34,352 nucleotides of DNA from Euryarchaeota archaeon UBA39 (GCA_002503045.1 DAQW01000122.1:3239-37590), one strand, 5' to 3'; numbered from the stretch's first letter, positions 24,742 through 33,266 are shown. A program made the numbers and translations. The notes: generated by a model from the sequence alone, not told the origin.

Positions 24742-26007
24742 AACTTTATGGCCGATATCTGAGCGGTAAAATGAACCTTCAAGATCAACTTCTGAAAGAC
24801 GTTTGTATGCCAGTTCCCTAGCATGTTCCAATGAATTGCTAGAAATTCCTGTAGCTGCCAAAACTCGGCCGCCAGTAGAAACTATATCTCCATCACTGAA
24901 TCCAGTCCCAGCATGATGGATAGTAGACTTCCCATCCGATGAAATTACCCAATTAGAAGAGGTGTCACCGGTTATTTTTCGGCCTTTCACAGGAGGTCCG
25001 GGGTATCCTTCAGCAGCGAGGACAACAGTCATCGCATAAGAATTAGAAAACGTCGGCATAGAATTAGATAAGTTTCCTTCAGCTACTGCTAGAAGTAAGT
25101 CGCACAGGTCACTAGAAATTAATGGAACAGTGACTTGTGTTTCAGGATCTCCAAAACGAACATTGTATTCCACAACAGAAGGGGCACCATCTAAAGAAAT
25201 CATCAAACCAACGTAAAGACAGCCTCGATAGGGTATTTCCTGTGATGAGAGATACCTGTGCATCGGCTCAACAATCTCAGAAATTGCTCTATTGTGTACC
25301 TCTTCAGTAACAACTGGTGCAGGAGCGTATGCACCCATTCCACCTGTATTCAGGCCAACATCTCCTTCACCGACACGCTTGTGATCCTGACTACAAGGCA
25401 ATGCCACAAAACCTGATTCATCCATCATTACTAGCATACTTGCTTCTTCTCCTGAAAGAAATTCTTCGAGCAAAACCATACCATCAGATTCTATTGAAGT
25501 TCTAATGAAATCAAGTGCTTCATCTCGATTTTCAGTTACAACTACACCTTTACCTCCAGCCAATACATCTCTCTTCACCACCCAAGGGGCCCCCCATCTA
25601 TCTACGGCTTCATCTAAATTGGAATCAATAGTTAGATGTTGAACGCCCGCAGTAGGGATTTCCAACTCAAGCATTACTTGTTTGGCAAAGCGCTTGCTCC
25701 CTTCTAACATTGCACCTGTCCCATGAGGGCCAAAGCTAGGAATGCCAATCGCCCTTAATGCATCAGATAACCCAGCGACCAATGGTGCTTCAGGCCCTAC
25801 TACGACTAAATCAACATCTAATGATTGGGCTAATTCCACTTGAGCATTCACATCTGCTGCTGATACTGGATGATTGATTGCAATCTGAGAAGTACCTGCA
25901 TTCCCAGGTGCAACATGAACTGAACTAACTGAGGGACTCTCTACAAGTCCAATGGCGAGAGCATGCTCTCTACCTCCTCCTCCAACTATGAGCACTGTTC
26001 GTCCCAT
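24730..26007 (-). CDS. purD: Phosphoribosylamine-glycine ligase (GAR synthetase)
   Basis: A 425-residue ATP-grasp enzyme joining glycine to 5-phosphoribosylamine (second step of purine synthesis, EC 6.3.4.13). It shows the N-terminal GGGGREHALA loop, VVGPEAPLVAG, FGPHGTGAMLEGSKRFAK, the ATP-grasp segment WVVKRDVLAGGKGVVV, NTGGMGAYAP and the metal/ATP motif EYNVRFGDPETQ. Length is normal for a monofunctional PurD; no PurM or PurN domain is attached. The start is ATG 26007; upstream GGTGA lies too close to be a conventional SD, so a leaderless or coupled start is possible. It lies 39 bases downstream of carS on the same strand, a likely two-gene unit, and ends in a hairpin that may separate it from aglB. 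Confidence 0.96.
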   Translation of the reverse strand: MGRTVLIVGGGGREHALAIGLVESPSVSSVHVAPGNAGTSQIAINHPVSAADVNAQVELAQSLDVDLVVVGPEAPLVAGLSDALRAIGIPSFGPHGTGAMLEGSKRFAKQVMLELEIPTAGVQHLTIDSNLDEAVDRWGAPWVVKRDVLAGGKGVVVTENRDEALDFIRTSIESDGMVLLEEFLSGEEASMLVMMDESGFVALPCSQDHKRVGEGDVGLNTGGMGAYAPAPVVTEEVHNRAISEIVEPMHRYLSSQEIPYRGCLYVGLMISLDGAPSVVEYNVRFGDPETQVTVPLISSDLCDLLLAVAEGNLSNSMPTFSNSYAMTVVLAAEGYPGPPVKGRKITGDTSSNWVISSDGKSTIHHAGTGFSDGDIVSTGGRVLAATGISSNSLEHARELAYKRLSEVDLEGSFYRSDIGHKVLKK

Positions 26008-26046
26008 GTCACCAATAGGCTACGGATGCTTCATAATGATTCACAA

Positions 26047-26715
26047 TCAGTAAGGAACTGATTTAAGTCCTATTTTGTAACCGAAAACATTGACTGAACG
26101 ATGTATTATTGGAGTCAATATCAGAAGCCAAATCATAGACGGAATAAGTTGGAGAGAACCATATAACTGATTTGGAAATAATACTAATCCGAATATAAAA
26201 CAAACAATAGCAAAGGGTAGAGTATCTAGTAGAGGTGCCTTTGAAGAAATCTCTCCTTCTCGTTTTAGCCCACGTCTTCGCTTCACAAAAGAACCTAAAG
26301 AATCCCCCACTAAACTACCAAATCCGAGGACATATCCAATGAAAAATGCAGAACCATATAATCCTAATATTGTAAACCAAGGGTCTGCATTTTGCATACC
26401 CATCAATGGATCGTAGAGAGGTTTTGATGACAAACCATTACCATGCCACAAAAAGGTTGCAAGCATAGTTAGCAATGCACTTAGCAATGGACCTCCGAGA
26501 AGACCATTCCATGATTTACCATCACCTAATATTCTATGCCCATCTTTCCAATCTTTACCCCCATCAATTACCCAAACTTTCATTCCAGTAATTTTTGGAA
26601 TCGCTTTACCAAAAATCATTGCCCCTGTGTTAGAAAGATAAGCGGGACCATACAAGAGTAATAGGGCTAGAACGCCCATTGGATCGAATACGCCAAACAA
26701 ACCTTCAGGCACCAT
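26047..26715 (-). CDS. carS: CDP-archaeol synthase
   Basis: A 222-residue integral membrane protein of the CarS/DUF46 family, which transfers CTP to unsaturated archaetidic acid to make CDP-archaeol (EC 2.7.7.67), the precursor for polar archaeal lipids. Visible signatures are GPAYLSNTGAMIFGK, the cytoplasmic motif DGHRILGDGKSWNGLLGG and GSLVGDSLGSFVKRRRGL followed by APLLDTLPF. About five TM helices are evident. It is longer than the usual ~170 residues because of an insertion after ITGMKVWVIDGGKDW and a longer loop near 90-110. The start ATG 26715 is divergent from the 26818 gene. It is strong evidence that the host is an archaeon with ether lipids. Confidence 0.92.
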   Translation of the reverse strand: MVPEGLFGVFDPMGVLALLLLYGPAYLSNTGAMIFGKAIPKITGMKVWVIDGGKDWKDGHRILGDGKSWNGLLGGPLLSALLTMLATFLWHGNGLSSKPLYDPLMGMQNADPWFTILGLYGSAFFIGYVLGFGSLVGDSLGSFVKRRRGLKREGEISSKAPLLDTLPFAIVCFIFGLVLFPNQLYGSLQLIPSMIWLLILTPIIHRSVNVFGYKIGLKSVPY

Positions 26716-26817
26716 AACCGCAACTCAATGGTTCGGCCTTTCAATCATACTCTCTGGCATTGGCATTTACGAACAGTTCGGGGAGATATTGAAACACCCC
26801 AACGAATTAGTAGGGGT

Positions 26818-28533
26818 ATGAAGAAGACGATAATTAGGGCAACTCTCCTATGTTTGATGCTAATGATAATGGGAATTAGCCCTATGCTTTCATCTGTCTC
26901 AGCCAGCGAACCACCTGACGGGGATGCTAGTATTACCATTAATGGCGAACATACTTGGAGTCAAAACGACACGCTCAATGGTACAGTTATTGTATCGTCC
27001 GGAGCAACACTTGTTATTGATTCAACATTGACAGTTACTGAAGGCAGTAGCATCCAAGTTGAAAATGGAGGGCAGCTAGATTTAGGTGGCAAATTAATTG
27101 CAGAAAATACCGATATAGGATATGAATGGATGCGAAACAATGACGCAGGAAGTAGGTCGCGATTTTTAATTGACAATACCTCGATTGAAGGTGGAGTTAC
27201 TGTCACCATTTCCGCATATGATGGGACACTATTGGATGGATTCAATGTGGTTGTAAATGACATGAGTAGCACAATGACTGGTTCGCAACATAATATTACA
27301 TTTGAAGTCGGAACTGACGACACATGGATTGAATTTACAGGTATTCAATCGCTAAATTTAGTTCTTGATTCATCATTATCCATAGAAAATCAAAACGGAG
27401 TTATCACGAATATTGATTTATGGGATGATGGTCTTATTCTAACGGAAAATTGGATGATTGCTTCGAGTCCTCAATTTGAAATTGATATCAAAGGAGAAAT
27501 GTTTGCAGAGAATGCAACCATTGTGGGTGCTGAAATTTCGGTAGATGGAAAGATGTACATGGATGGTCTACTTGATCAATCAACTCCAATATTAGCAGGA
27601 AATTCAGCAAACATAACTCTATCTGCAAGTTTGATTAATAGTCGAGATGACCATCATGTAACTGCAGGAATTGCGACTACACTAGATTTACAACAAAGTT
27701 CTGTTCGAGGCACCCTTGTTGATTTTTGGGAACGTCAATTGGATCAACAAATCCAGTTTAGAGCAAATGAAGTAATTGCTTCAATGACTGATTTTGGATA
27801 CCCTCCACAAACTACGAATCCAATTCCTGTAAATGCGGACGGACTCATGACACTGCCAAAGAGAACTGTTCAGATCGGTTTTTCTGATGGAACAATATGG
27901 AACGAGCAAGCTACTATTGTAATTAATTCATACAAAACTGCGTGGAATGCACAACTAAGTGCTTATGGAAGTAATGAACCTCTTCCTATTGAATCATTTA
28001 CGAATTATACTTCCTCAAACTTACCAATTCTATCTATTGATAGTATTACACCTGAACAGGAAACTAACTCAGTAGATAGTCGAATCAAAATGAATGCTAC
28101 TATCACTAATTCAGGTGAAGGAGATGCTAGAATTGCTCTCGAATGCTTCCTAGGGAATGGATCTGTAGCAGATGTAGGAGGTTATCCAATTCTGGAAATT
28201 CCAGGTGGAGAAACTCGATCAGTAGAATTCAATTGGAATATGTTTGAGCCAGGTAATACTACAATTAACTGTGGAGTTATTCAGCCTTCACAATTAGTCA
28301 TAGTTGGATCATACGGAGGAGACCCTGTAGATTCAGAGGTTGTGATGTGGACAGCAGCAATCCAACAAGAAAGTGGATTAGGAGTTTTACCAATAATTGT
28401 CGTTGCGTTTGTCCTTCTTGTAGGAGCAGGGATTTGGATCTTACAGGTCACAATATCATCCCAAAATACTCGAGATGAAGAAAAGAAAGAACGATCTTCT
28501 GGAATGGCAGAAAATGAAGAGATCAATGAATAA
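26818..28533 (+). CDS. Membrane-anchored surface protein (signal peptide, beta-helix-like region, C-terminal TM)
   Basis: A 571-residue protein. ATG 26818 opens a good signal peptide (MKKTIIRATLLCLMLMIMGI, cleaved near SVSAS at about 30); a longer frame from 26728 would bury it. The first ~80 mature residues (GEHTWSQNDTLNG, VSSGATLVIDSTLTV, GGQLDLGGKLIAEN) have the stacked-strand pattern of a right-handed beta-helix cap and parallel the start of the 13647 (-) gene. Residues about 400-500 look CARDB-like (NATITNSGEGDARI). A TM helix (about 523-545) precedes a charged cytoplasmic tail of about 25 residues. Sequons are frequent. The function is unknown; it is an extracellular stalk or adhesin by architecture. 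Its stop codon directly abuts the stop of the convergent gene at 28534. Confidence 0.8.
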   Translation: MKKTIIRATLLCLMLMIMGISPMLSSVSASEPPDGDASITINGEHTWSQNDTLNGTVIVSSGATLVIDSTLTVTEGSSIQVENGGQLDLGGKLIAENTDIGYEWMRNNDAGSRSRFLIDNTSIEGGVTVTISAYDGTLLDGFNVVVNDMSSTMTGSQHNITFEVGTDDTWIEFTGIQSLNLVLDSSLSIENQNGVITNIDLWDDGLILTENWMIASSPQFEIDIKGEMFAENATIVGAEISVDGKMYMDGLLDQSTPILAGNSANITLSASLINSRDDHHVTAGIATTLDLQQSSVRGTLVDFWERQLDQQIQFRANEVIASMTDFGYPPQTTNPIPVNADGLMTLPKRTVQIGFSDGTIWNEQATIVINSYKTAWNAQLSAYGSNEPLPIESFTNYTSSNLPILSIDSITPEQETNSVDSRIKMNATITNSGEGDARIALECFLGNGSVADVGGYPILEIPGGETRSVEFNWNMFEPGNTTINCGVIQPSQLVIVGSYGGDPVDSEVVMWTAAIQQESGLGVLPIIVVAFVLLVGAGIWILQVTISSQNTRDEEKKERSSGMAENEEINE

Positions 28534-29778
28534 TTAACATCCAGGAATCCAATTCTCACGATCTTTCATTTCTTCATTATCATCTTCAGTCTCGTCTAAA
28601 CTGTAAGTATATTCGCTGGATGCTGTAACTGTTTCAGTCCCCCAAAATGAGTCTTGTGTGATGCTGACTGTAAGTGTGTAACATCCATAGTCGCTACTTT
28701 GCCAATCGTCCTTCAAGATGATAGAAATACCCTCCTGTTCTTCACTTCCTTGCAACTGTAATTGAGAACCCCAATCTCCAACAATAGCAGCACCATTTCC
28801 AAAAGCACCACCATCTGAATCCCATGTAGCAGATGAACGTACAACTTCTACGACGGGATAGGAAATGGCTGTCCCACCAGGCCCAGACATTGTAGCAGTG
28901 AGATTGTAGTTTGCCAAGGGCATTGCCACAGGCGATGCAGCAGAAGATAGACCTGATGAAACACTCAATCCTACTCCTACTAGGCACCTCTCAATATTTG
29001 GGTCTTCACAATTAGATGACATGACATTGCTCACTCCGGTTTCTGCACCTGTAATTGTTCTGGTAAGGAAATTCGCATCAAGTGTACGTTCCCATTCCAA
29101 ATCTCCTACTGAGACAGTCATCATGTAATCTTGGCCAGAATCTCCAAGTGCATTTCCTGAATAAAATGCAGAGGTATCTATACTGAATGTTCCATGCTTG
29201 CCATAACCGTCAGTCTGATCGACAGTAAATGCATGAGTACCTGAATAAACAGATGCAGAGCCATAGGTAATCGCAACGATCGCATCGTAAGATCCGGACC
29301 CTCCATTCTGACGGATTGTAACTTCCAATGCAGAACCATCATCTTCGTAATCTAAACCTCCAAATGACATAGTTCCAATCAATACATTTCCTAATAATAG
29401 AGGAGGTAAAATGAGTAAGAATGTTACTACCACTACTAAAACACTTGAAGTCATTTTTACTCCACCCGATTCCAACGGATTTCCGATATCTAATTGCCAC
29501 CAAACAATTCCTGCCGTTGCAATTATGATCAACCAGAGATAAGAGGACATAGAGAATGGGAAATAGACATCGAACCACATAATCAAGAAATATGGAATAA
29601 TCATTACTAATCCAATCATTTTGAGCGAATCTGTCATCGTTATTTCCGTACTCGAATCTTCTGAACCCGACTTCTCACGTGATAGAAGTCCGGCATCCGT
29701 GGACGCTGAAATTACCTCTTCAATCACTTCTTCTACTTGCTCATCTTCTTCAACGCGATCTAATAATCCGCCTGACAT
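28534..29778 (-). CDS. Three-helix membrane protein with large extracellular C-terminal domain, function unknown
   Basis: A 414-residue protein not matched to a family. The first ~48 residues are acidic and cytoplasmic (LLDRVEEDEQVEEVIEEV). Three TM helices follow at about 51-68, 79-95 and 111-135, then about 280 residues predicted outside the cell, beta-rich and Gly/Ser/Thr-rich. A Cys pair lies in the middle (SSNCEDPNIERCLVG), a single YGCYTL follows, and the protein ends in a terminal Cys (IPGC). The ectodomain could be two Ig-like folds stabilised by disulfides. The final Cys is odd and might pair with YGC or carry a lipid; neither can be shown. It is presumably transcribed from its own promoter at 29779-29876. 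Confidence 0.75.
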   Translation of the reverse strand: MSGGLLDRVEEDEQVEEVIEEVISASTDAGLLSREKSGSEDSSTEITMTDSLKMIGLVMIIPYFLIMWFDVYFPFSMSSYLWLIIIATAGIVWWQLDIGNPLESGGVKMTSSVLVVVVTFLLILPPLLLGNVLIGTMSFGGLDYEDDGSALEVTIRQNGGSGSYDAIVAITYGSASVYSGTHAFTVDQTDGYGKHGTFSIDTSAFYSGNALGDSGQDYMMTVSVGDLEWERTLDANFLTRTITGAETGVSNVMSSNCEDPNIERCLVGVGLSVSSGLSSAASPVAMPLANYNLTATMSGPGGTAISYPVVEVVRSSATWDSDGGAFGNGAAIVGDWGSQLQLQGSEEQEGISIILKDDWQSSDYGCYTLTVSITQDSFWGTETVTASSEYTYSLDETEDDNEEMKDRENWIPGC

Positions 29779-29826
29779 CGATATATTCTCGCCACTCAGA
29801 GGTTATCAAACCGTTGGCTAATCAAG

Positions 29827-29842
29827 AATCACTAATGTGATT
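29827..29842. promoter_or_regulatory. Inverted repeat overlapping a TATA-like element (candidate operator)
   Basis: AATCAC-TAAT-GTGATT is a perfect 6-bp inverted repeat with a 4-base spacer, 49-64 bases upstream of ATG 29778. On the minus strand the TATA-like TGATAAAT (29840-29847) overlaps its upstream arm. A dimeric regulator bound here would block TBP/TFB or polymerase on the 29778 (-) gene. Confidence 0.42.
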
Positions 29843-29876
29843 TATCAGAATTCAGAAGAACGCCGAATATCAAAAA

Positions 29877-30812
29877 TTAAAGAAGTAAAACGGGAAGCCC
29901 GTCATCTTCTACATCTTCATCGTCAGTAATATTGGTGCGTCGAGCTATTGCTGCAGCCGCAAGTCCAATCATCATTACCGAACCAATCATTTCGAAACCA
30001 GGGAGGTAAATTCCACGGATGTAAATGGTTACCATTTGAACCTGATAATTCGGAATTCCTTCAGTTCTAACCGAATAATCACTGGTTGCTTGGAATTGTA
30101 ATTGGTAATAGATATCAGACCAACCCTGAACCTTTGGAGTTCGCATAATTACACGAACGTTGTCGGGGGGCGCTTGAGCTTCAATCTCAGTAGAAACCTG
30201 AGGAAGAGAGATTTGGAAACCAGCGTCTTCCAAGTCCTCACGGTTTGCTACATCGATATTGAATCGATCGTAAGCGTTACCATCGTTGTATACCTTGAAG
30301 TTGAATGTATAATCCACCTTCGGCCTTAGTTGCTTGAATGGCTCATCGGCTTCAACTCTGAGACGACTAAACTGCTTGATTACTACAAGAACAGAAGTTG
30401 TCTTAGGAGTACAGGTACCACAAGGCACTCCTGTGGCAGTATCTACACGTGCAGTAATTGATACAGTCCGTTGACCTTCTGCCATTCTTTGGTCTCCTCG
30501 AACTGATACTTCGAATGTTACCTCTTGACCTGCGCCCACGGTAACAGTACCTGGTGCAGCATATGCTAGCCCCCCGGCAGTTACAGTAATCGCCACGTTT
30601 TCAGAATAAGCAGTTGGATTGTTCAAAGTACAGTAAGTTGTACCAGTTCTAGCGGCGCCTGGAAATACCTCAATCGGGAAATTCGCAGGAGAACAAACAA
30701 TACCAATATCCGGGTTAGGAGAGGCTTGCGCAGTTACATTTCCTGCTGCTCCTGCCCACATACTGAAACCGTAGATCAACATAAACACCAAAACAGTACG
30801 GACTGACTTCAC
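29877..30812 (-). CDS. Surface protein with CxxC motif, tandem paralogue A
   Basis: A 311-residue protein starting at GTG 30812 with GGTGAT just upstream. A signal peptide (about 1-30, ending TAQA) is followed by two beta-sandwich domains: the first (about 34-145) carries Cys40, Cys61 and the pair VPCGTC (131/134), the second (about 146-265) is NEW3/CARDB-like. A TM helix (about 275-293) precedes an acidic tail (DDEDVEDDG). It is clearly paralogous to the 31819 (-) gene over its whole length: AGGLAYAAPGTVT, EVSVRGDQRM and ARVDTATGVPCGTC each have counterparts there. The four cysteines are conserved between the two and probably form disulfides in the extracellular domain. The function is unknown; an envelope structural or binding protein is the simplest reading. 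Confidence 0.8.
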   Translation of the reverse strand: MKSVRTVLVFMLIYGFSMWAGAAGNVTAQASPNPDIGIVCSPANFPIEVFPGAARTGTTYCTLNNPTAYSENVAITVTAGGLAYAAPGTVTVGAGQEVTFEVSVRGDQRMAEGQRTVSITARVDTATGVPCGTCTPKTTSVLVVIKQFSRLRVEADEPFKQLRPKVDYTFNFKVYNDGNAYDRFNIDVANREDLEDAGFQISLPQVSTEIEAQAPPDNVRVIMRTPKVQGWSDIYYQLQFQATSDYSVRTEGIPNYQVQMVTIYIRGIYLPGFEMIGSVMMIGLAAAAIARRTNITDDEDVEDDGLPVLLL

Positions 30813-30815
30813 GCT

Positions 30816-30821
30816 ATCACC
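30816..30821 (-). promoter_or_regulatory. Shine-Dalgarno site supporting GTG start at 30812
   Basis: GGTGAT on the minus strand, 3 bases before GTG 30812, matches the 5' part of the AUCACCUCC anti-SD pairing. It has the same register as the site of the 1899 (-) gene. Confidence 0.55.
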
Positions 30822-30889
30822 AATGCTCCGTGGTACACACCCCGTATTAAGAAGTTGGCCCCTAAATGTGGGACTCTGAATATCATTAA

Positions 30890-31819
30890 TCAGAAGTCTT
30901 CTAAATCTTCGAAATCTTCGAATTGGTCATCAAACACTACGACTTTACGACGACGCATAGATCTCATAGCAATGAATGAAACAAGAAGTACAATCATCAG
31001 TCCAGCAACAGAAATTCCACCATAAAGCAAAGCGGTCTCATCACTTCCAAGTGCAATAATAGATTCAGGTGCACCATCTGAACGAAGAATAAATTCAGAT
31101 ATCTCAAAAATTGAATTATCAAAATCTGATACAAATTTTACTGAAACCTGTACATCGGTTTCGGGCACATCTGAAGAAGCAGAAACTGTAAACGAATAAG
31201 GGAGACGTTCCCCCGCAATGAGTTGGGCTGTATCATTCACGGAAAAGGAAAAACCTAGTGCCTCTAAACCACTTTTATTTTCGATAATTACTGAAAAAGA
31301 ATCCTCTGCATTGCCTTCATTGTGAATATCAAATGACACTTCTGAAGATGAATCAATATCCATCTGTAAGGTCCCAGTTCGAGCAGAAACTGAAACATCA
31401 GCATACTGGACAATCTCAACAAGGAAATCCACGGTTTCAGGTTCACAAGTCATACAAGGTGCTCCGCTAAATGTATCTACGGTCGCACTCACTGAAACGT
31501 TACTAGTCTGTGGGACCATCTTTTCATCTCCACGAATAGATACTTGGAATTCTTGTTCAGTACCAGGAGCTAGAGTGACAGTGGAAGGTGCAGCATTAGC
31601 GAGTCCACCAGATGATACTGAAATTGATATCTTTTCAGAATGTAGAGAATCATTGGCCACAATACAATTTACAGTCACCAGCCTTGACGATCCAGGGTAA
31701 ACTTCCATCTCATGTGGGCCAGATTCGCATTCTAAAGAAACAGTCGGCAAAGGGCTAGCCTGAGACGAGACACAGGGGGCTAAAAGTAGAAAACCAACTA
31801 GTACCCACAACCGGCTCAT
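30890..31819 (-). CDS. Surface protein with CxxC motif, tandem paralogue B
   Basis: A 309-residue protein starting at ATG 31819; an extended frame reaching 31897 would overlap the tRNA gene and is rejected. A signal peptide (about 1-20, MSRLWVLVGFLLLAP) is followed by a first beta domain with Cys31, Cys52 and APCMTC (122/125), then a second beta domain (DIHNEGNAEDSF), a TM helix (about 265-285) and a cytoplasmic tail of basic RRRK followed by acidic FEDFEDLEDF. It is the paralogue of the 30812 (-) gene, with the same length, cysteines and topology, 77 bases upstream of it. The two copies are well diverged (clearly similar motifs, many substitutions), so the duplication is not recent. The function is unknown. 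Confidence 0.8.
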   Translation of the reverse strand: MSRLWVLVGFLLLAPCVSSQASPLPTVSLECESGPHEMEVYPGSSRLVTVNCIVANDSLHSEKISISVSSGGLANAAPSTVTLAPGTEQEFQVSIRGDEKMVPQTSNVSVSATVDTFSGAPCMTCEPETVDFLVEIVQYADVSVSARTGTLQMDIDSSSEVSFDIHNEGNAEDSFSVIIENKSGLEALGFSFSVNDTAQLIAGERLPYSFTVSASSDVPETDVQVSVKFVSDFDNSIFEISEFILRSDGAPESIIALGSDETALLYGGISVAGLMIVLLVSFIAMRSMRRRKVVVFDDQFEDFEDLEDF

Positions 31820-31863
31820 GATTACTCGGACCCCTTCACCTATTGAATTTCTTTCCCCAAAAC

Positions 31864-31940
31864 TGGTGGACCCGACCGGATTTGAACCGATGACCACCGC
31901 GTTATGAGCGCGGCGCTCTAACCAACTGAGCTACGGGTCC
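31864..31940 (-). tRNA. tRNA with CAU anticodon (elongator Met or Ile2), CCA encoded
   Basis: A 77-nt cloverleaf on the minus strand. The acceptor stem is GGACCCG/CGGGTCC, the D arm GCTC-AGTTGGTTA-GAGC, the anticodon stem CCGCG/CGCGG around the loop CTCATAA (anticodon CAU), and the T arm has loop TTCAAAT. The discriminator is A and the 3' CCA is encoded. No intron is present. The G1-C72 pair and an anticodon stem without three G:C pairs next to the loop argue against the initiator, which in archaea has A1-U72. Elongator Met and the TilS/TiaS-modified Ile2 cannot be separated by eye. Confidence 0.92.
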
Positions 31941-31979
31941 TAAACCGCCGTGTACGATTTTGGTCATGAATCTGTTGCA

Positions 31980-33266
31980 TCATACATTCAATGTACTCTT
32001 TACAACCTCTTCACATGCCTTTCGGACACTAGCAGGCACGAATACCATCGTATCGTGTACTGTTTCCGTAATTGCAGCTGCAACAGATGAAACATCTGCA
32101 ATATCTGTCCCATCAACAAGTTGAATCCCCCCTTCATATGGACGATAACCTACATTGTCCACCCTTGCAAGAATCAAATCTCTAACGGGGTCGTAACCTG
32201 CAGAAGAAATTTCGGCAGAAATAGCAATCATGCATCTTTCGACATGTTCGGGTGTCAAACCAGGTATTCGGATTCTCTTATGGAAAGAATCGCGAGACAA
32301 AATTCGATCAACCCAAAATCTCAGTTCTTGATCACTATTATCTCTCCACGAAGAAATGGCAGAAGATACTACTGAATCATCTAGTGAAAGATATCCAGAT
32401 GCATCTAAATCAGTAGAAAGGAGCATCCCTTTCACGGCATCACCAATTTCCAATTTACCCATAGATGCGAGTTCTCTGGCCCTACGCAATACCTTTCGAT
32501 GGTATTCAGAAGTTAAAATATTCAATTTATGGAAGTATACTAATTCATACATATGTAATCGAGTAAGCAAATATGACTCAACAGCTGGAACTCCATTAGG
32601 ATGCAAACGTAATGAACCATTATCATCGAGACGTAATGATCTGAAAATTCGTTGCACATCATAGGTACCAACATCAGCACCCGAATGGTATTGGTCTCTA
32701 AGCAAGTAATCTAGTCGATCCACATCTAATTGACTACTCACTATTTCATGCAATGCAATGGGGTGAACTCTTCCAGCATAGATGTCTTTCAATCGCGAAA
32801 TTCCAGACTCGCCAATTATTTTGAGGAGTGCTATTCTAAGATCATTATTTGGATCATCAAGTATTTTCCACCCCCATGCCTCATGGCCATGGAAGGTCAT
32901 GAAAATGGTTCGATCTTCCAACATATGTGAATAAGGAGGATGGCCGATATCATGTAATAATGCAGCATAGCGTACCAATCTAGAATCAAGTTCAGAAATC
33001 CATCCCGGATGTAATTTCTCTAAACGATCTACGATTAAAGATGCCAAATGAAATGCACCTAATGAATGAGAAAATCTCGAATGTGTCGCCCCAGGGAACA
33101 CAAGGTCGCAAGTAGATAATTGCTTAATTCGATGGAGTCGTTGGAATGTGGAGGTATCAATCAGGGATTTTACATCATCAGAAATTCGGATATCCCCATA
33201 CAAAGGATCTCGAATTACCCTGACCTCGGCCGCTCGGGCCTCGACCTCGTCTGACCCCCCGCTCAT
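31980..33266 (-). CDS. SAMHD1-like HD-domain phosphohydrolase
   Basis: A 428-residue cytoplasmic enzyme of the COG1078 HD family, related to SAMHD1 and bacterial dNTP triphosphohydrolases. The signature order is intact: DPLYGDIRIS near 20, IDTSTFQRLHRIKQL, THSRFSHSLG (His67), ALLHDIGHPPYSH (His105, Asp106), and SSQLDVDRLDYLLRD with Asp181 as the fourth metal ligand. The known activity of relatives is hydrolysis of dNTPs to deoxynucleosides and triphosphate; the substrate here is inferred. The length fits a full catalytic core plus C-terminal helical part without a SAM domain. It starts at ATG 33266, 18 bases after the stop of the upstream membrane protein gene, so co-transcription is likely. 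It ends 39 bases before the tRNA gene begins. Confidence 0.9.
   Translation of the reverse strand: MSGGSDEVEARAAEVRVIRDPLYGDIRISDDVKSLIDTSTFQRLHRIKQLSTCDLVFPGATHSRFSHSLGAFHLASLIVDRLEKLHPGWISELDSRLVRYAALLHDIGHPPYSHMLEDRTIFMTFHGHEAWGWKILDDPNNDLRIALLKIIGESGISRLKDIYAGRVHPIALHEIVSSQLDVDRLDYLLRDQYHSGADVGTYDVQRIFRSLRLDDNGSLRLHPNGVPAVESYLLTRLHMYELVYFHKLNILTSEYHRKVLRRARELASMGKLEIGDAVKGMLLSTDLDASGYLSLDDSVVSSAISSWRDNSDQELRFWVDRILSRDSFHKRIRIPGLTPEHVERCMIAISAEISSAGYDPVRDLILARVDNVGYRPYEGGIQLVDGTDIADVSSVAAAITETVHDTMVFVPASVRKACEEVVKSTLNV

Noticed and set aside
31815..31819. Lipoprotein lipobox at LLAPC in the 31819 (-) protein
   Set aside because: Pro at -1 does not fit the lipobox, and the paralogue has no Cys at this place; an ordinary signal peptide is the simpler reading.
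31820..31897. N-terminal extension of the 31819 (-) surface protein
   Set aside because: It would run into the tRNA (31864-31940) and place 26 non-signal residues before a clear signal peptide.
31864..31940. Initiator tRNA-Met
   Set aside because: The first pair is G1-C72 instead of A1-U72 and the anticodon stem lacks the three consecutive G:C pairs of initiators.
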